DNA of 64,000 bases from Methanobrevibacter arboriphilus (GCF_019669925.1 NZ_AP019779.1:1255001-1319000); one strand, 5' to 3'. Counted from the first letter of the stretch, positions 19,501 to 29,480 are shown. The notes: a model not told the origin generated them from the sequence alone. Made by a program: numbers and translations.

Positions 19501-22500
19501 TCTACTATTTTCAATATTAAAACTTGAATTATTAGTATATAATAATGTTCCATTAGTAATATTTTGAAAAATTGAATTATTAAAGCTCATATCTCCATCA
19601 AGATCACTAACAATATTTCCATCAATTAGAGTGATATTAGAGAATGTAACATTATTAAAATTTGAGCTACTATGAGTATTAAAAATAACAGACCCATCAA
19701 CAACAATATTTTCAAATATACAAGAATTCATATATAAATTACTATTATTAGTAAAAATAAGATTATTATTAGTAGTATCACTAACAAAATTAACCCTATT
19801 AAATTTCAACTCACTATTAGTTGAATAAATAAGATTATTACCTTTCAAATCATTATTTATAAAATTAGAACTTGTTAAAATAAGTTTAGAATTATTTAAA
19901 TATAAAACCAATCCATTTTTAATAGTTTTAAAAACAGTATTATTGACAGTTAAATTCCCATTAACAACATGAATAAGACCAATATCACTATTATTAAGGC
20001 TAATATTTTCAAATAAGCTATTTTGAATATTTAAATCACTATTATTAAGATAAAAAGCACTAATATTATTATTTATGAAATTTAAATTAAAAGCATTAAT
20101 ATTTCCAATATCAACACAAATAATAGAGTTTTTACCATTAATATTAGTAAATTTTGTATTATTAAAAATTAAATCAGTGTTAAAACCATGAATAATACCA
20201 TTATTTGTTTTAATATCAGTAAATAAACTATTATTAAACTTTAAATCACTTTTAAAAGAGTTAATCACTTTTCCATCAATAAGATTAAATTTAGTATCAT
20301 TCAATTCAATGTAAGAATTGTTTAATCTTATTAAACCATTAAAACTTGTACTATTTGTGAAATCACATTTTAACAATTCTAAATAAGAATCTAGAATATT
20401 GATAGCTGTTCCATTAATATTTCTGAAAACCAATTCTTTGAGGGTAACTATTGAATCAATAATTGTGAAAACATTAATATCTGGATTTTTCTCACCATCT
20501 AAGATTATAGCTCCTCCACTATAACTAGAAGCTCCAATGATGGTAATATTTTTAGCTATAGTCTGATTCAAATTAGCAAGTGATTTATAAGTAATGTTTC
20601 CTGCAATATATATTGTTCCTTCATCAACAACTAATTCTAATGCTCTTTTTATTGTTTTTACTGCAATAATCCAGTCGGTTCCATTATTTGTGTCAGATCC
20701 TCCTGTTCCATTGACAAAAATCATCATATTGTTCCAATTATCAACATTAAACATTACAAAACCAAGACTACCATTAACAAGTATTTCTTTTAAATCAGTG
20801 TTGGCTTTAAACAAATCTGAAATAGGAGACATTTTATCTTTAAAAGAACCATTAAATGATAAAAAGTTAGAAACTCCCTCAGAATTTCCATAATCAGTAG
20901 CTAATTGATAAGAGAATAATCCATTTCCTAGATCTTTAAAAAGTACTTTGTAATAATTAAGTGAATTTATACTACCTGTATTATTAATATGAGCACTTAA
21001 AGGATTAAAATTATCTCCCCACCAATTAAAAGATAGATTAGAACCATATCCAGCATTATAAACTTGTTTTAAAGTATTATCAGTATTATTAAAGAATCTA
21101 GTATAACCAATGATATTGTTATCACCAGTAATACTTATAGCTCCTCCATTATATTCTGCTGTGTTATCAACAAAGGATGAAGAAACTATAATATTATTGT
21201 CACCTTCTATAAAAATAGCTCCTCCATTAAAAGCTGCATTATTAATGAATTCTGTTCTGTTTATAAGGCTTCCAGTTGAATTAAGATAGATTATCCCATT
21301 ACCATCAATATTGTTATTTATGAATTTAGAATCAATAATCTCAATGCGACCTTTATTGGTTGTATATATTGCTCCTCCATCACCATTAAAATTAATACCA
21401 GAAAATATAATATTAGTTATGTATAATAAACCGTTTTCTACAGTAAAAACCCTTATATTATTATTTTTTGTGGTGAATATGATATTATCTAATCCATAGA
21501 GGTTTACATCTTTTCTAATGGTTATATTAGTATTATTCCCCCCAGTATAAGTTCCATTTAGTGCATATATTGTCCCACCACTAATAAGTAGATTTAATGC
21601 ATGTTTAAAATCCTTGAAAGCTTTATCTGGGCTGGTTCCAATGTTACTGTTATTACCATTTACAGAATCTATATAGAATGTGCAGTTGAAGAATTTATTA
21701 GTGTTTTTATTTGCAGAATAGTAATAATCATCTTCTTCTAAATTAATATTAAATTTTACTGTTCCTGCCTGTGTTACTCTATGAACCCAGACACCATAGT
21801 TATTAATAAAGTTTATTTCCCTTGTTTCACCATTAACAGTAACATTAAATACTTGGGCAATATTAGGATTAAGAGAAGAAAGATATAAGTCAATATTAAT
21901 ATTCAAATCATCACCATAGTTAAAATTCTGAATAATAATATTACTTATATTAAGATAATACTTAACAACACCCCAAGTACTAATATTATCAGTATCATTG
22001 TAATCAACATTATTGGTTCCTTGAATATCAAATAAAACATTAGTTAATAAAGTAATAACATAATCAAAATAACCAACACCATTGATAAAACTTATTTCTC
22101 TTGTTAAAATATCATTATCAGTACTATTAGCTGTCTTTAGGGTTATGTTTAGTTTTCCTGTGAAATTATCTTTTAAATCTATCTTTAAAGTTATATTATC
22201 AGCATAATTAATTTTATCAACCAATATAGTGAGGTTTTCAATTTCCAATTTACCTTTACCAACCAAATACTCTAAAAAGAACACCCTATTATTTGTAAAA
22301 ATAGAAAGATTATTATAAACATGCTTTAATAGGAATTTAAATGTTTTATCTTCTTTTACATTTAATGAATCAAGGAATATATCATTGTAGTAGAGTGAAA
22401 CATTAAAATCAGGCAGGAGGTTTATGTTTCCTTTATTTATTGTATTATTTAAGTGAAAAGAATAAAATATTGTGCAATTATCACCAACAACAGTATTAAC

Positions 22501-24759
22501 AGTCCTATTTGTAGTGAAAGTTGCAGTATAATAAGTATTTACTTTTAAATTAGTGTGATTAGTGTAATTATTATCTCCCCACCAATTATAATCAAAGTAA
22601 CCAGTGTTAGAACCATTGGAAAAAACAATATTGTTACCATTATCTAAAAACAAGGAGTATGAAACATTAAAACCATTATTATCTTTATCAAGGTATATTG
22701 ATTGACCAATACCTCCAGTATTATTTTCAAAGACTGATGAGTATAAGTTAAAGTTATTAGTATTTTTTAAGTAAATTCCAGCTCCATAAGTAGCATGATT
22801 ATTAGAAAATTTAATATTAGATAGGTTAAAATAGCCTCCACCGTTGATGGCTATTGCTCCACCATAATTAATAGCTGTGTTATTTAAGAAATTTGTGTTT
22901 TTTATGGTTAAATTAGAATTATCAGAATAAATAACTCCACCATTATCACTATTACCATTAATAAATGTAATATTATTAATTTTCACATCTGCATTTAGGA
23001 TTTTAAAAATACTAAATTTATTTTCACCATCAAAAACAACACAACCTTCATTATCATTAACACCAATAATATTTAAATCCTTATCAATCAGAATATTAGT
23101 ATTATTCACTCCATTGTAAACTGATGAAGCTATATAAACATACCCTCCATCAATTACAAGATTTACTGCTTTTTTCAAGCTTTTAAGACTAGATTCCCAG
23201 GAATCACCACTATAAAAGTCATCACCATAAATATCATTAACAAAAACAACAAGATATCCTACAAAGTCATCAACACTAACTTTAAATAGCTTGTCACCAT
23301 TTAGACTTGTGGTTATTGTTTTTTGTGTATTAGCTTGAAATCGAGTATGGTTGGTTCCATTATAGTAATCACCATAAAAAGCTGGTAAATAATCTGAGCC
23401 AAGTGAGATTTCACTATTTTTTAGAGTTAAAAAATAATTAAAAGTAGCTAAATCACCATTTAAACTAACAAGTTTAACATTAACAGTATAATAATCACTT
23501 AAAACAACACTGCTAGTGTTAGTAACGTGGTTAATTAATGGATTATTGTTATCACCCCACCAATTATAAGATAAATCAATAAAAGTGCTTGATCCAGTAA
23601 TATAAACATACTTATTACCATTATTATTAGCTATATAATTATAATTGGCTGTTATGTTTGAATGACTTGAGTATATTCCTCCTCCATTTGTTGCAGAGTT
23701 GTTAACAAGTGATGACGTGTTTAAGAGCATTGTAATGTTGGATGAATAGATAACTCCACCATTATTTGTTGCATGGTTATTTGTGAAGTTAGAGTTTTTA
23801 ATATTTAAGATGTTTTTTGAAAATATTGCTCCGCCATTAACAGCATTATTATCTATAAAATTCGAAGAAGAAATATTTAAATAGCCATTGCGTGAAGTGT
23901 TAGATAAATCATTATAGATTGCTCCACCGTTATTTGTTGCTGAGTTAAAAATGAATGTTGAATTTTCTAATCTGACTTTAGAATCGCGAATATTAATAGC
24001 ACTTCCTGAATTAGCAGTGTTACTTGTAAATTTACAATTACGAATAAGAATATCAGTATTGATGATTTTTATTGCTCCACCAGTAGGTGCAGTGTTATTT
24101 GTGAAATTACAGTTAATCAGTTGAGAACCTACACTTTGAATGGCAAAGTTGATCGCTCCGCCAGTATCAAGTGCCTGATTGTTTTCAAAAATAGAATTTG
24201 TAATGTTGACATGCCCTGCATGAACATCAATAGCAGCACCTTCAACCCAATCATCCTCACCAGCATATATACCTTTATTTCCTTTAAATATACAGTTGTT
24301 TATCCTAGAGTTATCTGCATCTGGAGATAAAAATACAGCTGTTCCTGATTCTCCTTGATTGTTAAGGAAGGTGCAATTTTCAATAATTACTTGTCCACCT
24401 GCACGAATAGCTGAACCAGCACCAGTGCCTTCAAGAAAACCATTTTTAAAAATAATCCTCCTAAAAGTAACAACAGTATTATTACCAGTCCTCATAATAC
24501 GACTTTCACCTTTAGCATCAAGTGTAGCATACTGACCATTAGGTCCCTGAATAGTAATACTCTTAGTAATTGGTATTTGAGAACCATTACCAACATAAGT
24601 AGTATTTTGAAGTGTTATTGTCTTACCAGGATCAGTGTCAGCGATAGCTTCACGAATATCACCAAAATCAGCACTAGTAACACATGTTAAAGATAATGAA
24701 AACAAAATTATAAAAGAAAATAGAATAAAAATACGAACTAAACTATAATAATTTTTCAT
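16516..24759 (-). CDS. Giant adhesin-like protein with beta-helix blocks, Lys-rich stalk and C-terminal transglutaminase/C71-like domain
   Basis: 2747 residues from the ATG at 24759 (GAGAGGAAC upstream); an alternative ATG at 24792 behind AGGTGG would add 11 residues before the signal peptide MKNYYSLVRIFILF. Beta-helix blocks of the FxNNxAxNGGAIY type follow; three of them end in NWWGDN (coding at about 23555, 22577 and 21017) and later blocks open with a GGTIYIA-type strand. Residues about 2185-2400 form a Lys-rich helical stalk. Residues about 2550-2700 are a transglutaminase-like fold resembling pseudomurein endoisopeptidases (peptidase family C71): catalytic Cys2623 in GNCVDQ and His2657 in GHAWPE. 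The third position reads AQPT where Asp is usual. Exported; probably attaches to or trims pseudomurein while displaying the helix domains. Confidence 0.85.
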   Translation of the reverse strand: MKNYYSLVRIFILFSFIILFSLSLTCVTSADFGDIREAIADTDPGKTITLQNTTYVGNGSQIPITKSITIQGPNGQYATLDAKGESRIMRTGNNTVVTFRRIIFKNGFLEGTGAGSAIRAGGQVIIENCTFLNNQGESGTAVFLSPDADNSRINNCIFKGNKGIYAGEDDWVEGAAIDVHAGHVNITNSIFENNQALDTGGAINFAIQSVGSQLINCNFTNNTAPTGGAIKIINTDILIRNCKFTSNTANSGSAINIRDSKVRLENSTFIFNSATNNGGAIYNDLSNTSRNGYLNISSSNFIDNNAVNGGAIFSKNILNIKNSNFTNNHATNNGGVIYSSNITMLLNTSSLVNNSATNGGGIYSSHSNITANYNYIANNNGNKYVYITGSSTFIDLSYNWWGDNNNPLINHVTNTSSVVLSDYYTVNVKLVSLNGDLATFNYFLTLKNSEISLGSDYLPAFYGDYYNGTNHTRFQANTQKTITTSLNGDKLFKVSVDDFVGYLVVFVNDIYGDDFYSGDSWESSLKSLKKAVNLVIDGGYVYIASSVYNGVNNTNILIDKDLNIIGVNDNEGCVVFDGENKFSIFKILNADVKINNITFINGNSDNGGVIYSDNSNLTIKNTNFLNNTAINYGGAIAINGGGYFNLSNIKFSNNHATYGAGIYLKNTNNFNLYSSVFENNTGGIGQSIYLDKDNNGFNVSYSLFLDNGNNIVFSNGSNTGYFDYNWWGDNNYTNHTNLKVNTYYTATFTTNRTVNTVVGDNCTIFYSFHLNNTINKGNINLLPDFNVSLYYNDIFLDSLNVKEDKTFKFLLKHVYNNLSIFTNNRVFFLEYLVGKGKLEIENLTILVDKINYADNITLKIDLKDNFTGKLNITLKTANSTDNDILTREISFINGVGYFDYVITLLTNVLFDIQGTNNVDYNDTDNISTWGVVKYYLNISNIIIQNFNYGDDLNINIDLYLSSLNPNIAQVFNVTVNGETREINFINNYGVWVHRVTQAGTVKFNINLEEDDYYYSANKNTNKFFNCTFYIDSVNGNNSNIGTSPDKAFKDFKHALNLLISGGTIYALNGTYTGGNNTNITIRKDVNLYGLDNIIFTTKNNNIRVFTVENGLLYITNIIFSGINFNGDGGAIYTTNKGRIEIIDSKFINNNIDGNGIIYLNSTGSLINRTEFINNAAFNGGAIFIEGDNNIIVSSSFVDNTAEYNGGAISITGDNNIIGYTRFFNNTDNTLKQVYNAGYGSNLSFNWWGDNFNPLSAHINNTGSINSLNYYKVLFKDLGNGLFSYQLATDYGNSEGVSNFLSFNGSFKDKMSPISDLFKANTDLKEILVNGSLGFVMFNVDNWNNMMIFVNGTGGSDTNNGTDWIIAVKTIKRALELVVDEGTIYIAGNITYKSLANLNQTIAKNITIIGASSYSGGAIILDGEKNPDINVFTIIDSIVTLKELVFRNINGTAINILDSYLELLKCDFTNSTSFNGLIRLNNSYIELNDTKFNLIDGKVINSFKSDLKFNNSLFTDIKTNNGIIHGFNTDLIFNNTKFTNINGKNSIICVDIGNINAFNLNFINNNISAFYLNNSDLNIQNSLFENISLNNSDIGLIHVVNGNLTVNNTVFKTIKNGLVLYLNNSKLILTSSNFINNDLKGNNLIYSTNSELKFNRVNFVSDTTNNNLIFTNNSNLYMNSCIFENIVVDGSVIFNTHSSSNFNNVTFSNITLIDGNIVSDLDGDMSFNNSIFQNITNGTLLYTNNSSFNIENSRFKKLKGNLRVVESVNSNLNVTNLIFEEINSTANLFYVIGGDLSFKNPVFEGIVFENDSFLFYTNNSNVNIDNFVFNSTIKGKLINVHGGIVNINNSAFKSFSNSNIISNNGELSIINCNFTDIHVNGVIYNNGVLNIVDSLFKDISSNETVIFNNGFLVVSGSVFDNIVSGGDGGVIYSTNTLNIVFSNFTNISSFNGGVIFLLGQSNISKSIFINNRATGNGGVICTNGTSGNLNIVATIFESNNAENGGALFLTLPTTITTSTFKNNIATSNGGAIYSTNHFTIVSGIISRCNATYGSGIYNTGFLNLSSFSFINNNAVIFSIEVESPSFATENERFIITSFIISGDNLLNAIYTTNNNFITDRGSFEVLNRLIGVNIQLKFEDNEYSSITGSDGIAIFIVVASGGNPTMKYTAYIISNGNVKKTSEIKKISLKTITNKLKTINSIVTKKNKKNKKITYTYKNNAIKTIKEAESAKKSLSGSQKKKLNKLISDTKKAINKIQVDYDAYIKSLNKSISKKTVFADKAKKKADKDKTANLLNDISNDKVLKPTKKKSLKSKANDLITKVNNIPVKSLHDNYNKQINNIKTAVSGLRTFSSNKTKNDYISKLKTINSNIDNDVYLTKNEKTKLKNLYSNVSTKINSILVQLSPPAPNITYDGDLKIVISWSDLVKAKVDEIIITAMVVSKKNITVNYLNYYYELINNDISDLNYSNNKYMGYEVGERNITVDDVVQWVLLSNNSLKEQYKWYYQNSTTYKFFTGTKNVVIYDKDNNIVSNTTTYGESYNNSSHQVLREDFSMYVLPSEFCEADNPEIINLANSIKKNTTDKSDKSVANAILNWVQTHIKYQLYSNTLYGALGTLHSKLGNCVDQASLTIALLRAVNIPAKYVSKQAIFENAQLGHAWPEIYLASYNSIQHPDYWVCAQPTSNIAYDLGTHASKEKEGDWCTVTPYNNSFFEGANYNFYKLIKIDGKWCIAIQDVLINETWIPYWK

Positions 24760-24860
24760 TTTCCGTGTTCCTCTCAAATTTTCTAAATTCATCACCACCA
24801 CCTGCTATAAAAATCTAAAAAACTTAAATATCCTCATACTAAAAAAAATTAAAAATATAT

Positions 24861-24880
24861 AAATAGCGAACATTCTTTAT
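24861..24880. promoter_or_regulatory. Conserved AGCGARCRTTCTTTAT motif, copy 2, with flanking TATA elements
   Basis: Matches copy 1 near 11785 with two transitions. It lies about 100 bases before the giant adhesin start, between two TATA-like boxes (TTTATATAAC upstream and ATTTATATA downstream on the minus strand), a position where a regulator could control the surface-protein operon. Inference from two copies only. Confidence 0.4.
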
Positions 24881-24992
24881 GTTATATAAATATTATCTTC
24901 TCATCATATATAAACATTTACAAAAACTATTAAAAATTATTAAAAAAGTATAAAAAATATTTAAATCAGAAAATATACTAATAAATTAAAAC

Positions 24993-26663
24993 TTAAAAAA
25001 ACTTTTTTATATCATCAAAAGATAAATATCCTTTAAATCCAGGAATATCTGCCATTTTGACTATTTTTTCTAAATCAAGATATGATTCAACTGTTTTTAA
25101 AGCATATTTTGAAAATTCTTCTAATTTTATTTCTACTTCTGGGGTTGTACTTCTAGCATCCATTTTTATCTTAGGAAGATAAAGTATATCCTCTTTTGAA
25201 AGACCAGTTTCAGTAGCTATAAACTTAGAAACATTGTTAAATATATTTTCATCATAAACCTTGTTTAATAGGATCCCATTAACATTAATCCCTAGTTCTT
25301 TTAATTTATTTGTGTGTGAAACTAAATCAACAGCTGCTGATTCTATTCCACCTTTATTAACTCCAGAAACCATTAAAATAGGAATATTTGATGATACAGC
25401 TATTTCAGCACCAGAATAAGGGATTTTTTCATTTAATATACCAGTAAATACACTCATTACCCCTTCAATAATTACAAAATCATAATTGGAATTTTTTAAT
25501 CGTTTTAAAGTTTCTTCAATATCCATCCATCCAATATGACCAATTTTAATTGAGGAATAATCCTCCATCTTATTTTTTGTTAAATAAAGAGAAGGTTCTA
25601 TGTCTCTCACATCTGGTCCAACTTTTAAAACAGCTACATTTAACCCTTTTTTTGTTAAAGCTCCTGTAATACCACTTACAATAAATGTTTTTCCAGAATC
25701 AGAACCAGTACTTCCAATCATAAGAGTTGGAGGAATTTCTTTATTAAAAGAATCAAGGTTGTAAAAATTAATATCTTTAGAATTAGTTTCTTTAAAATTA
25801 GTTATTTTATTATTAATAGAAGAAATAATAATTTTTCTAAATTCATTACATCTATTTATATTTTTAGTATTTATTCCAGTATCAATAGCTAATTCACTTT
25901 TTATGAATTTTTTAAGTTCTTCATTAACTTTAAATATATTATCGAGCTCAATATAATTAGCACCAATATAATCAAGAATATTATCAACAATTACAGGGTT
26001 TTCATCAAGTATTCCATGAATCATCGTACCTATAACATTTCCATTATCATTAGAAACACCTGAAAGAATAGAAGAATCTGTATCCCCATAGTTCATTCGT
26101 TTAATTTTAGAATAGTGTAATGGTTTAGCTCCAAAATTGTTTTTAATAGTATTTTCATCTTTAGAGCCATTATCATAATTTTCATCAATAATTTCAATTT
26201 TACCATAAGTATGACAATGAAAACCAGTTATAAAATCAGAAGGAGTAATATTTTTTGTAAAAAAAGAGTTATTATTATCAGATACAACAGCATTAATACG
26301 ATCATTACTAATTAAAGGAGAAAAATTAACATCAAGTAAGCCTAAACCTTTTTTAATAATTGGACATGGAGATCTTCGTCCAACATCAGTTTCATTAGCT
26401 AATAATTGGAAACCAGAACATATTCCAATAACTGGTTTTTCATCATAAGCCATTTTAGTAATTTCATTAGCTAAATCAGTTGAAACAGAATTAGACTCAA
26501 GAAGAGATCCTCCAGGAATTATAATTGCATCAAGCTCTTCACTAGCTTTCAAAGCATTAGAATCCTTAATCAGCCCATTTGATTTAACGATATCTGTTGG
26601 TAAGTTTCCAAAGTCTTCAAATCCTGGAAGAGCTCCTTTAACATAAACTAATCCAATTTTCAT
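24993..26663 (-). CDS. CobQ/CbiA-like protein with permuted domains (GATase then P-loop synthase)
   Basis: 556 residues. The N-terminal half (1-240) is a class I glutamine amidotransferase of the CobQ type, with the oxyanion loop IIPGGSLLES and nucleophile Cys82 in GICSGFQ, and His in MIHGI. The C-terminal half starts with a P-loop GSTGSDSGKTF at about residue 318 and has the CbiA/dethiobiotin-synthetase-like core (VLKVGPDVRD, FVIIEGVMSVF). In CobQ/CbiP the synthase comes first, so the order here is reversed. The family predicts ATP-dependent amidation of a carboxylate using Gln; whether the substrate is a corrinoid is unknown. It may be a named but uncharacterised methanogen family. A large insertion in the GATase half (residues 150-190) is charged and variable. 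Confidence 0.75.
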   Translation of the reverse strand: MKIGLVYVKGALPGFEDFGNLPTDIVKSNGLIKDSNALKASEELDAIIIPGGSLLESNSVSTDLANEITKMAYDEKPVIGICSGFQLLANETDVGRRSPCPIIKKGLGLLDVNFSPLISNDRINAVVSDNNNSFFTKNITPSDFITGFHCHTYGKIEIIDENYDNGSKDENTIKNNFGAKPLHYSKIKRMNYGDTDSSILSGVSNDNGNVIGTMIHGILDENPVIVDNILDYIGANYIELDNIFKVNEELKKFIKSELAIDTGINTKNINRCNEFRKIIISSINNKITNFKETNSKDINFYNLDSFNKEIPPTLMIGSTGSDSGKTFIVSGITGALTKKGLNVAVLKVGPDVRDIEPSLYLTKNKMEDYSSIKIGHIGWMDIEETLKRLKNSNYDFVIIEGVMSVFTGILNEKIPYSGAEIAVSSNIPILMVSGVNKGGIESAAVDLVSHTNKLKELGINVNGILLNKVYDENIFNNVSKFIATETGLSKEDILYLPKIKMDARSTTPEVEIKLEEFSKYALKTVESYLDLEKIVKMADIPGFKGYLSFDDIKKFF

Positions 26664-26762
26664 AATGATTCAACTAGTAATATTAATTATTATGGTTAAT
26701 TATGATTTTAAGATTAAAATATTATAATATAAATAACTGTTTTAATAGTGTTAAATTTATTA

Positions 26763-28148
26763 TTATAATGATTCTAATGCAGCCATAGTTTTAATGATTT
26801 TATCATCATCATTTGGCTTAGCTTGAAGCTGCAATCCAACTGGAATTCCATTATATTCTCCAGCTTTCATACTTCCAGCAGGAATACCTGCTAAATTAGC
26901 TATAACTGTTAAAACATCATAAGCATACATTTCCATTGGTTCAAGTTTTTCTCCAATTTTATGAGGAAGTTTAGGAACAGTTGGACCTAATATAAGATCA
27001 ACATCAGATAATATCTTGTTAATTTCATTTCTAATAAGTGATCTTGCTTGTAAAGCTTTTTTATAATATTTTCCACTGAATTCTTGTTGTGATATGTATG
27101 AGCCCATCTCTATTCTTCTAAGTACTTCTTCACCACAAACATCCTCAATCTTATGACCATACTTTCTTCCATCATACTTTCTTGTACTTGAGAAAAACTC
27201 AACATAATTTATAAGGTAATATGTAGGTAAGCACAAATCAATATAATCGAAGCTAGATTCAACTACTTCAGCACCCATGTCCCCAATTTTATCAACTGAT
27301 TCATCAATTATTTTATTTATATGTTCATCAGTTACATCTTTGAATTGATTGATGCATAAGACCTTCATGTCTTTTACATCTTCCTGTAATTTTTCACGAT
27401 CTTGAGTAGCTATATCAGTAAAAGAAGAGAATTTTTGATTTAAACTAGTACATTCTGTTTCATCATAACCCACAATCGTATCAAGGGCCATAGAAATTCC
27501 AGACACATTATCTGAAAGAGGACCAATTTGATCAAGACTCATTGATAAATCAAGAAGACCTTGTCTTGAAACTGCACCATAAGTAGGTTTAAATCCAATA
27601 ACACCACAATGAGATGCAGGATTTCTTATAGAACCACCAGTATCAGAACCCAGTGTAATATCACACATTTCAGAAGCAATAGCTGCAGCACTACCACCAC
27701 TTGAACCACCAGGTATATGACCAGGAGCAGCAGGATTTTCAGTAGCTCCAAAATATGAACTTTCAGTAGAACTACCAGCTGCAAACTCATCCATGTTACA
27801 CATTCCAATAATTATCCCATCTTGTTCTTTTATTTTCTTTATAACTGTAGCATCATAACTCCCATAGTAATTTTCCAATGTTTTAGAAGCTGCAGAGATT
27901 ATTCTATCCTCTACATTTATATTAGCCTTTATTCCAAACACTAATCCAGCTAAAGATCCAACTTTCAATCCATTTTTAATTTTTTCATCAATTTTTTTAG
28001 CTTGAGATAATGCAGATTCCTTATTTACCTCTAAAAACGCATTAATAGAAGGATTGTTTTTTTCGATTGTTGCTATAAAATTTTCCAAGTTTTCAGTAGC
28101 TTTTAAATCATTGTTTTTAATTTTTTGTGATTTTTCAAATGTATTCAT
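26763..28148 (-). CDS. gatA: Aspartyl/glutamyl-tRNA(Asn/Gln) amidotransferase subunit A
   Basis: Amidase-signature enzyme of 461 residues that releases ammonia from Gln for the GatCAB complex, converting Asp-tRNA-Asn (and Glu-tRNA-Gln) to the amides. The Ser-cisSer-Lys triad is visible: Lys74 in FGIKANIN, then GGSSGGSAAAIA and SDTGGSIRNPAS. The GPLSDNVSG segment and YDVLTVIANLAGIPAGS are further family marks. gatB and gatC are not next to it. GGGTGTTGTA precedes the ATG. It is 99 bases upstream of the CobQ-like gene on the same strand. Confidence 0.95.
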   Translation of the reverse strand: MNTFEKSQKIKNNDLKATENLENFIATIEKNNPSINAFLEVNKESALSQAKKIDEKIKNGLKVGSLAGLVFGIKANINVEDRIISAASKTLENYYGSYDATVIKKIKEQDGIIIGMCNMDEFAAGSSTESSYFGATENPAAPGHIPGGSSGGSAAAIASEMCDITLGSDTGGSIRNPASHCGVIGFKPTYGAVSRQGLLDLSMSLDQIGPLSDNVSGISMALDTIVGYDETECTSLNQKFSSFTDIATQDREKLQEDVKDMKVLCINQFKDVTDEHINKIIDESVDKIGDMGAEVVESSFDYIDLCLPTYYLINYVEFFSSTRKYDGRKYGHKIEDVCGEEVLRRIEMGSYISQQEFSGKYYKKALQARSLIRNEINKILSDVDLILGPTVPKLPHKIGEKLEPMEMYAYDVLTVIANLAGIPAGSMKAGEYNGIPVGLQLQAKPNDDDKIIKTMAALESL

Positions 28149-28610
28149 TACAACACCCAGTTATTAGCCATAATTAGCATATTTGATAGCTATATATAGT
28201 TATACAATAAATATGACGAACTTTAAATTAAGTTATTTTTTAGATAATTGATAATTTTTTATGATATTATGTTAATTTTTATGAAATTGATAAAATGATA
28301 TATGATAAAATGATATTTGATAATTACATTTAATTGATAATTATATTTAAGAATTTATATAAATATCTTAAGTATTTTCAAAAGCTCTAATGTAAATTAT
28401 GATACGAGAAATATTTATAATTTTTGAACAAAAAAAATACTATTTTAATTAATATATTAAACTACAATAATAAACATTACTTTTTAATAGCTATCAAATA
28501 TAATATATTTTAAAATTTTAAATTAATATTATGACCAGAAAAATTAGTATTATCTATCCAAAAAGTTTAATAAAATTGTTTAATAAATATAATAGACAGG
28601 GGAGAATATA
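28149..28610. other. Intergenic region upstream of divergent gatA and the Cys-rich gene
   Basis: 462 bases, AT-rich. Between 28260 and 28345 short GATAATT/TGATAAAATGATA units recur. The right end carries the GGGGAG Shine-Dalgarno of the Cys-rich gene at 28599-28604. No ORF or RNA gene recognised. Confidence 0.4.
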
Positions 28611-28922
28611 ATGACTGAGATAGAATTTAATATAGAAAATCTACAAAAATGTCAATGCCCTAAATGTATGGTTCAAGACAAAAGTGAATGTGCTCAAAAA
28701 GGATTTAAAATGCTACCACAAATCATAGAAGAAATGAACAAAGGCAATATGCCAAATCCAAAAGAAATACCTGGAATATATTGTGCCACAGGAACTACAT
28801 TATGCAAAGACTTAAACTATGATGAAACATGCAACTGTATTAATTGCCAAATATATTTCGAGAATAAACTAAATGAAAAAGAACCTGGACAATACTACTG
28901 TCAAAATGGGAAAACAGAATAA
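28611..28922 (+). CDS. Cys-rich small protein, DUF2769-like
   Basis: 103 residues with nine Cys, arranged as CQCPKC near residue 14, a further C in SECAQ, YCATGTTLC, then CNCINCQIYF and a final YYC. This fits the methanogen DUF2769 family as I recall it, which probably binds a metal or Fe-S cluster; no activity is known. Start is well supported by GGGGAG six bases before the ATG. Flanked by long AT-rich gaps, so monocistronic. Confidence 0.7.
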   Translation: MTEIEFNIENLQKCQCPKCMVQDKSECAQKGFKMLPQIIEEMNKGNMPNPKEIPGIYCATGTTLCKDLNYDETCNCINCQIYFENKLNEKEPGQYYCQNGKTE

Positions 28923-29194
28923 CAAATTTAAACATTTTTTTTCTTTTTTTAATTTTATAACAAAAATAAACTAGCTAAATTTTTAATTAATTAAATTAAC
29001 TTCTTTTAAATATTATAAATAAAAAATTTAGTATCAATATATCCTAACAAAAAAGTATTAAATAAAAAATCAGCTCTCTGATAAATTCATACAGTTGTAA
29101 AAATAGCTTTATAAAATAAATATAAAAAATAGATATGATACAATTTTAACAAATAATTTTAATATTGATTAGAGAAATATTGACTTGAATAATA

Positions 29195-29480
29195 TTATCT
29201 CATCTGAATATTACCTAAACATATCTCCTCAAATGCAGAATGCTTAATATCTGATAATAGTATTATGTTTATTAGTCTACTTATTAAGAATACTGCTACT
29301 AATGTTATCATCACATATCGCCAAGGATTAGTATTCTCTTTTTTCTCTTGATTTTCCTCAGCTTCTTTTTTTATTTCATAATAGTGTTTAATTCTCGGAC
29401 TAGTAAAATATTTTCATCTAAGGTTTCTAAATCTTTATTTAAGGTCTTTTCAAATTATCTTGTCTATTATTGTTGATATT
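29195..29480 (-). pseudogene. Decayed fragment of a small membrane protein
   Basis: Two overlapping frames on the minus strand join at about 29375 by a frameshift: upstream KTLNKDLETLDENILLVREL, ending at a TAA, and downstream KKEAEENQEKKENTNPWRYV followed by a hydrophobic helix (MITLVAVFLISRLINIILL) and a stop at 29195. Neither frame has a start codon with a ribosome site. The composition looks protein-like, so this is probably the remains of a gene. The 28923-29194 and 29481-29583 flanks are AT-rich with nothing recognisable. Confidence 0.4.
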
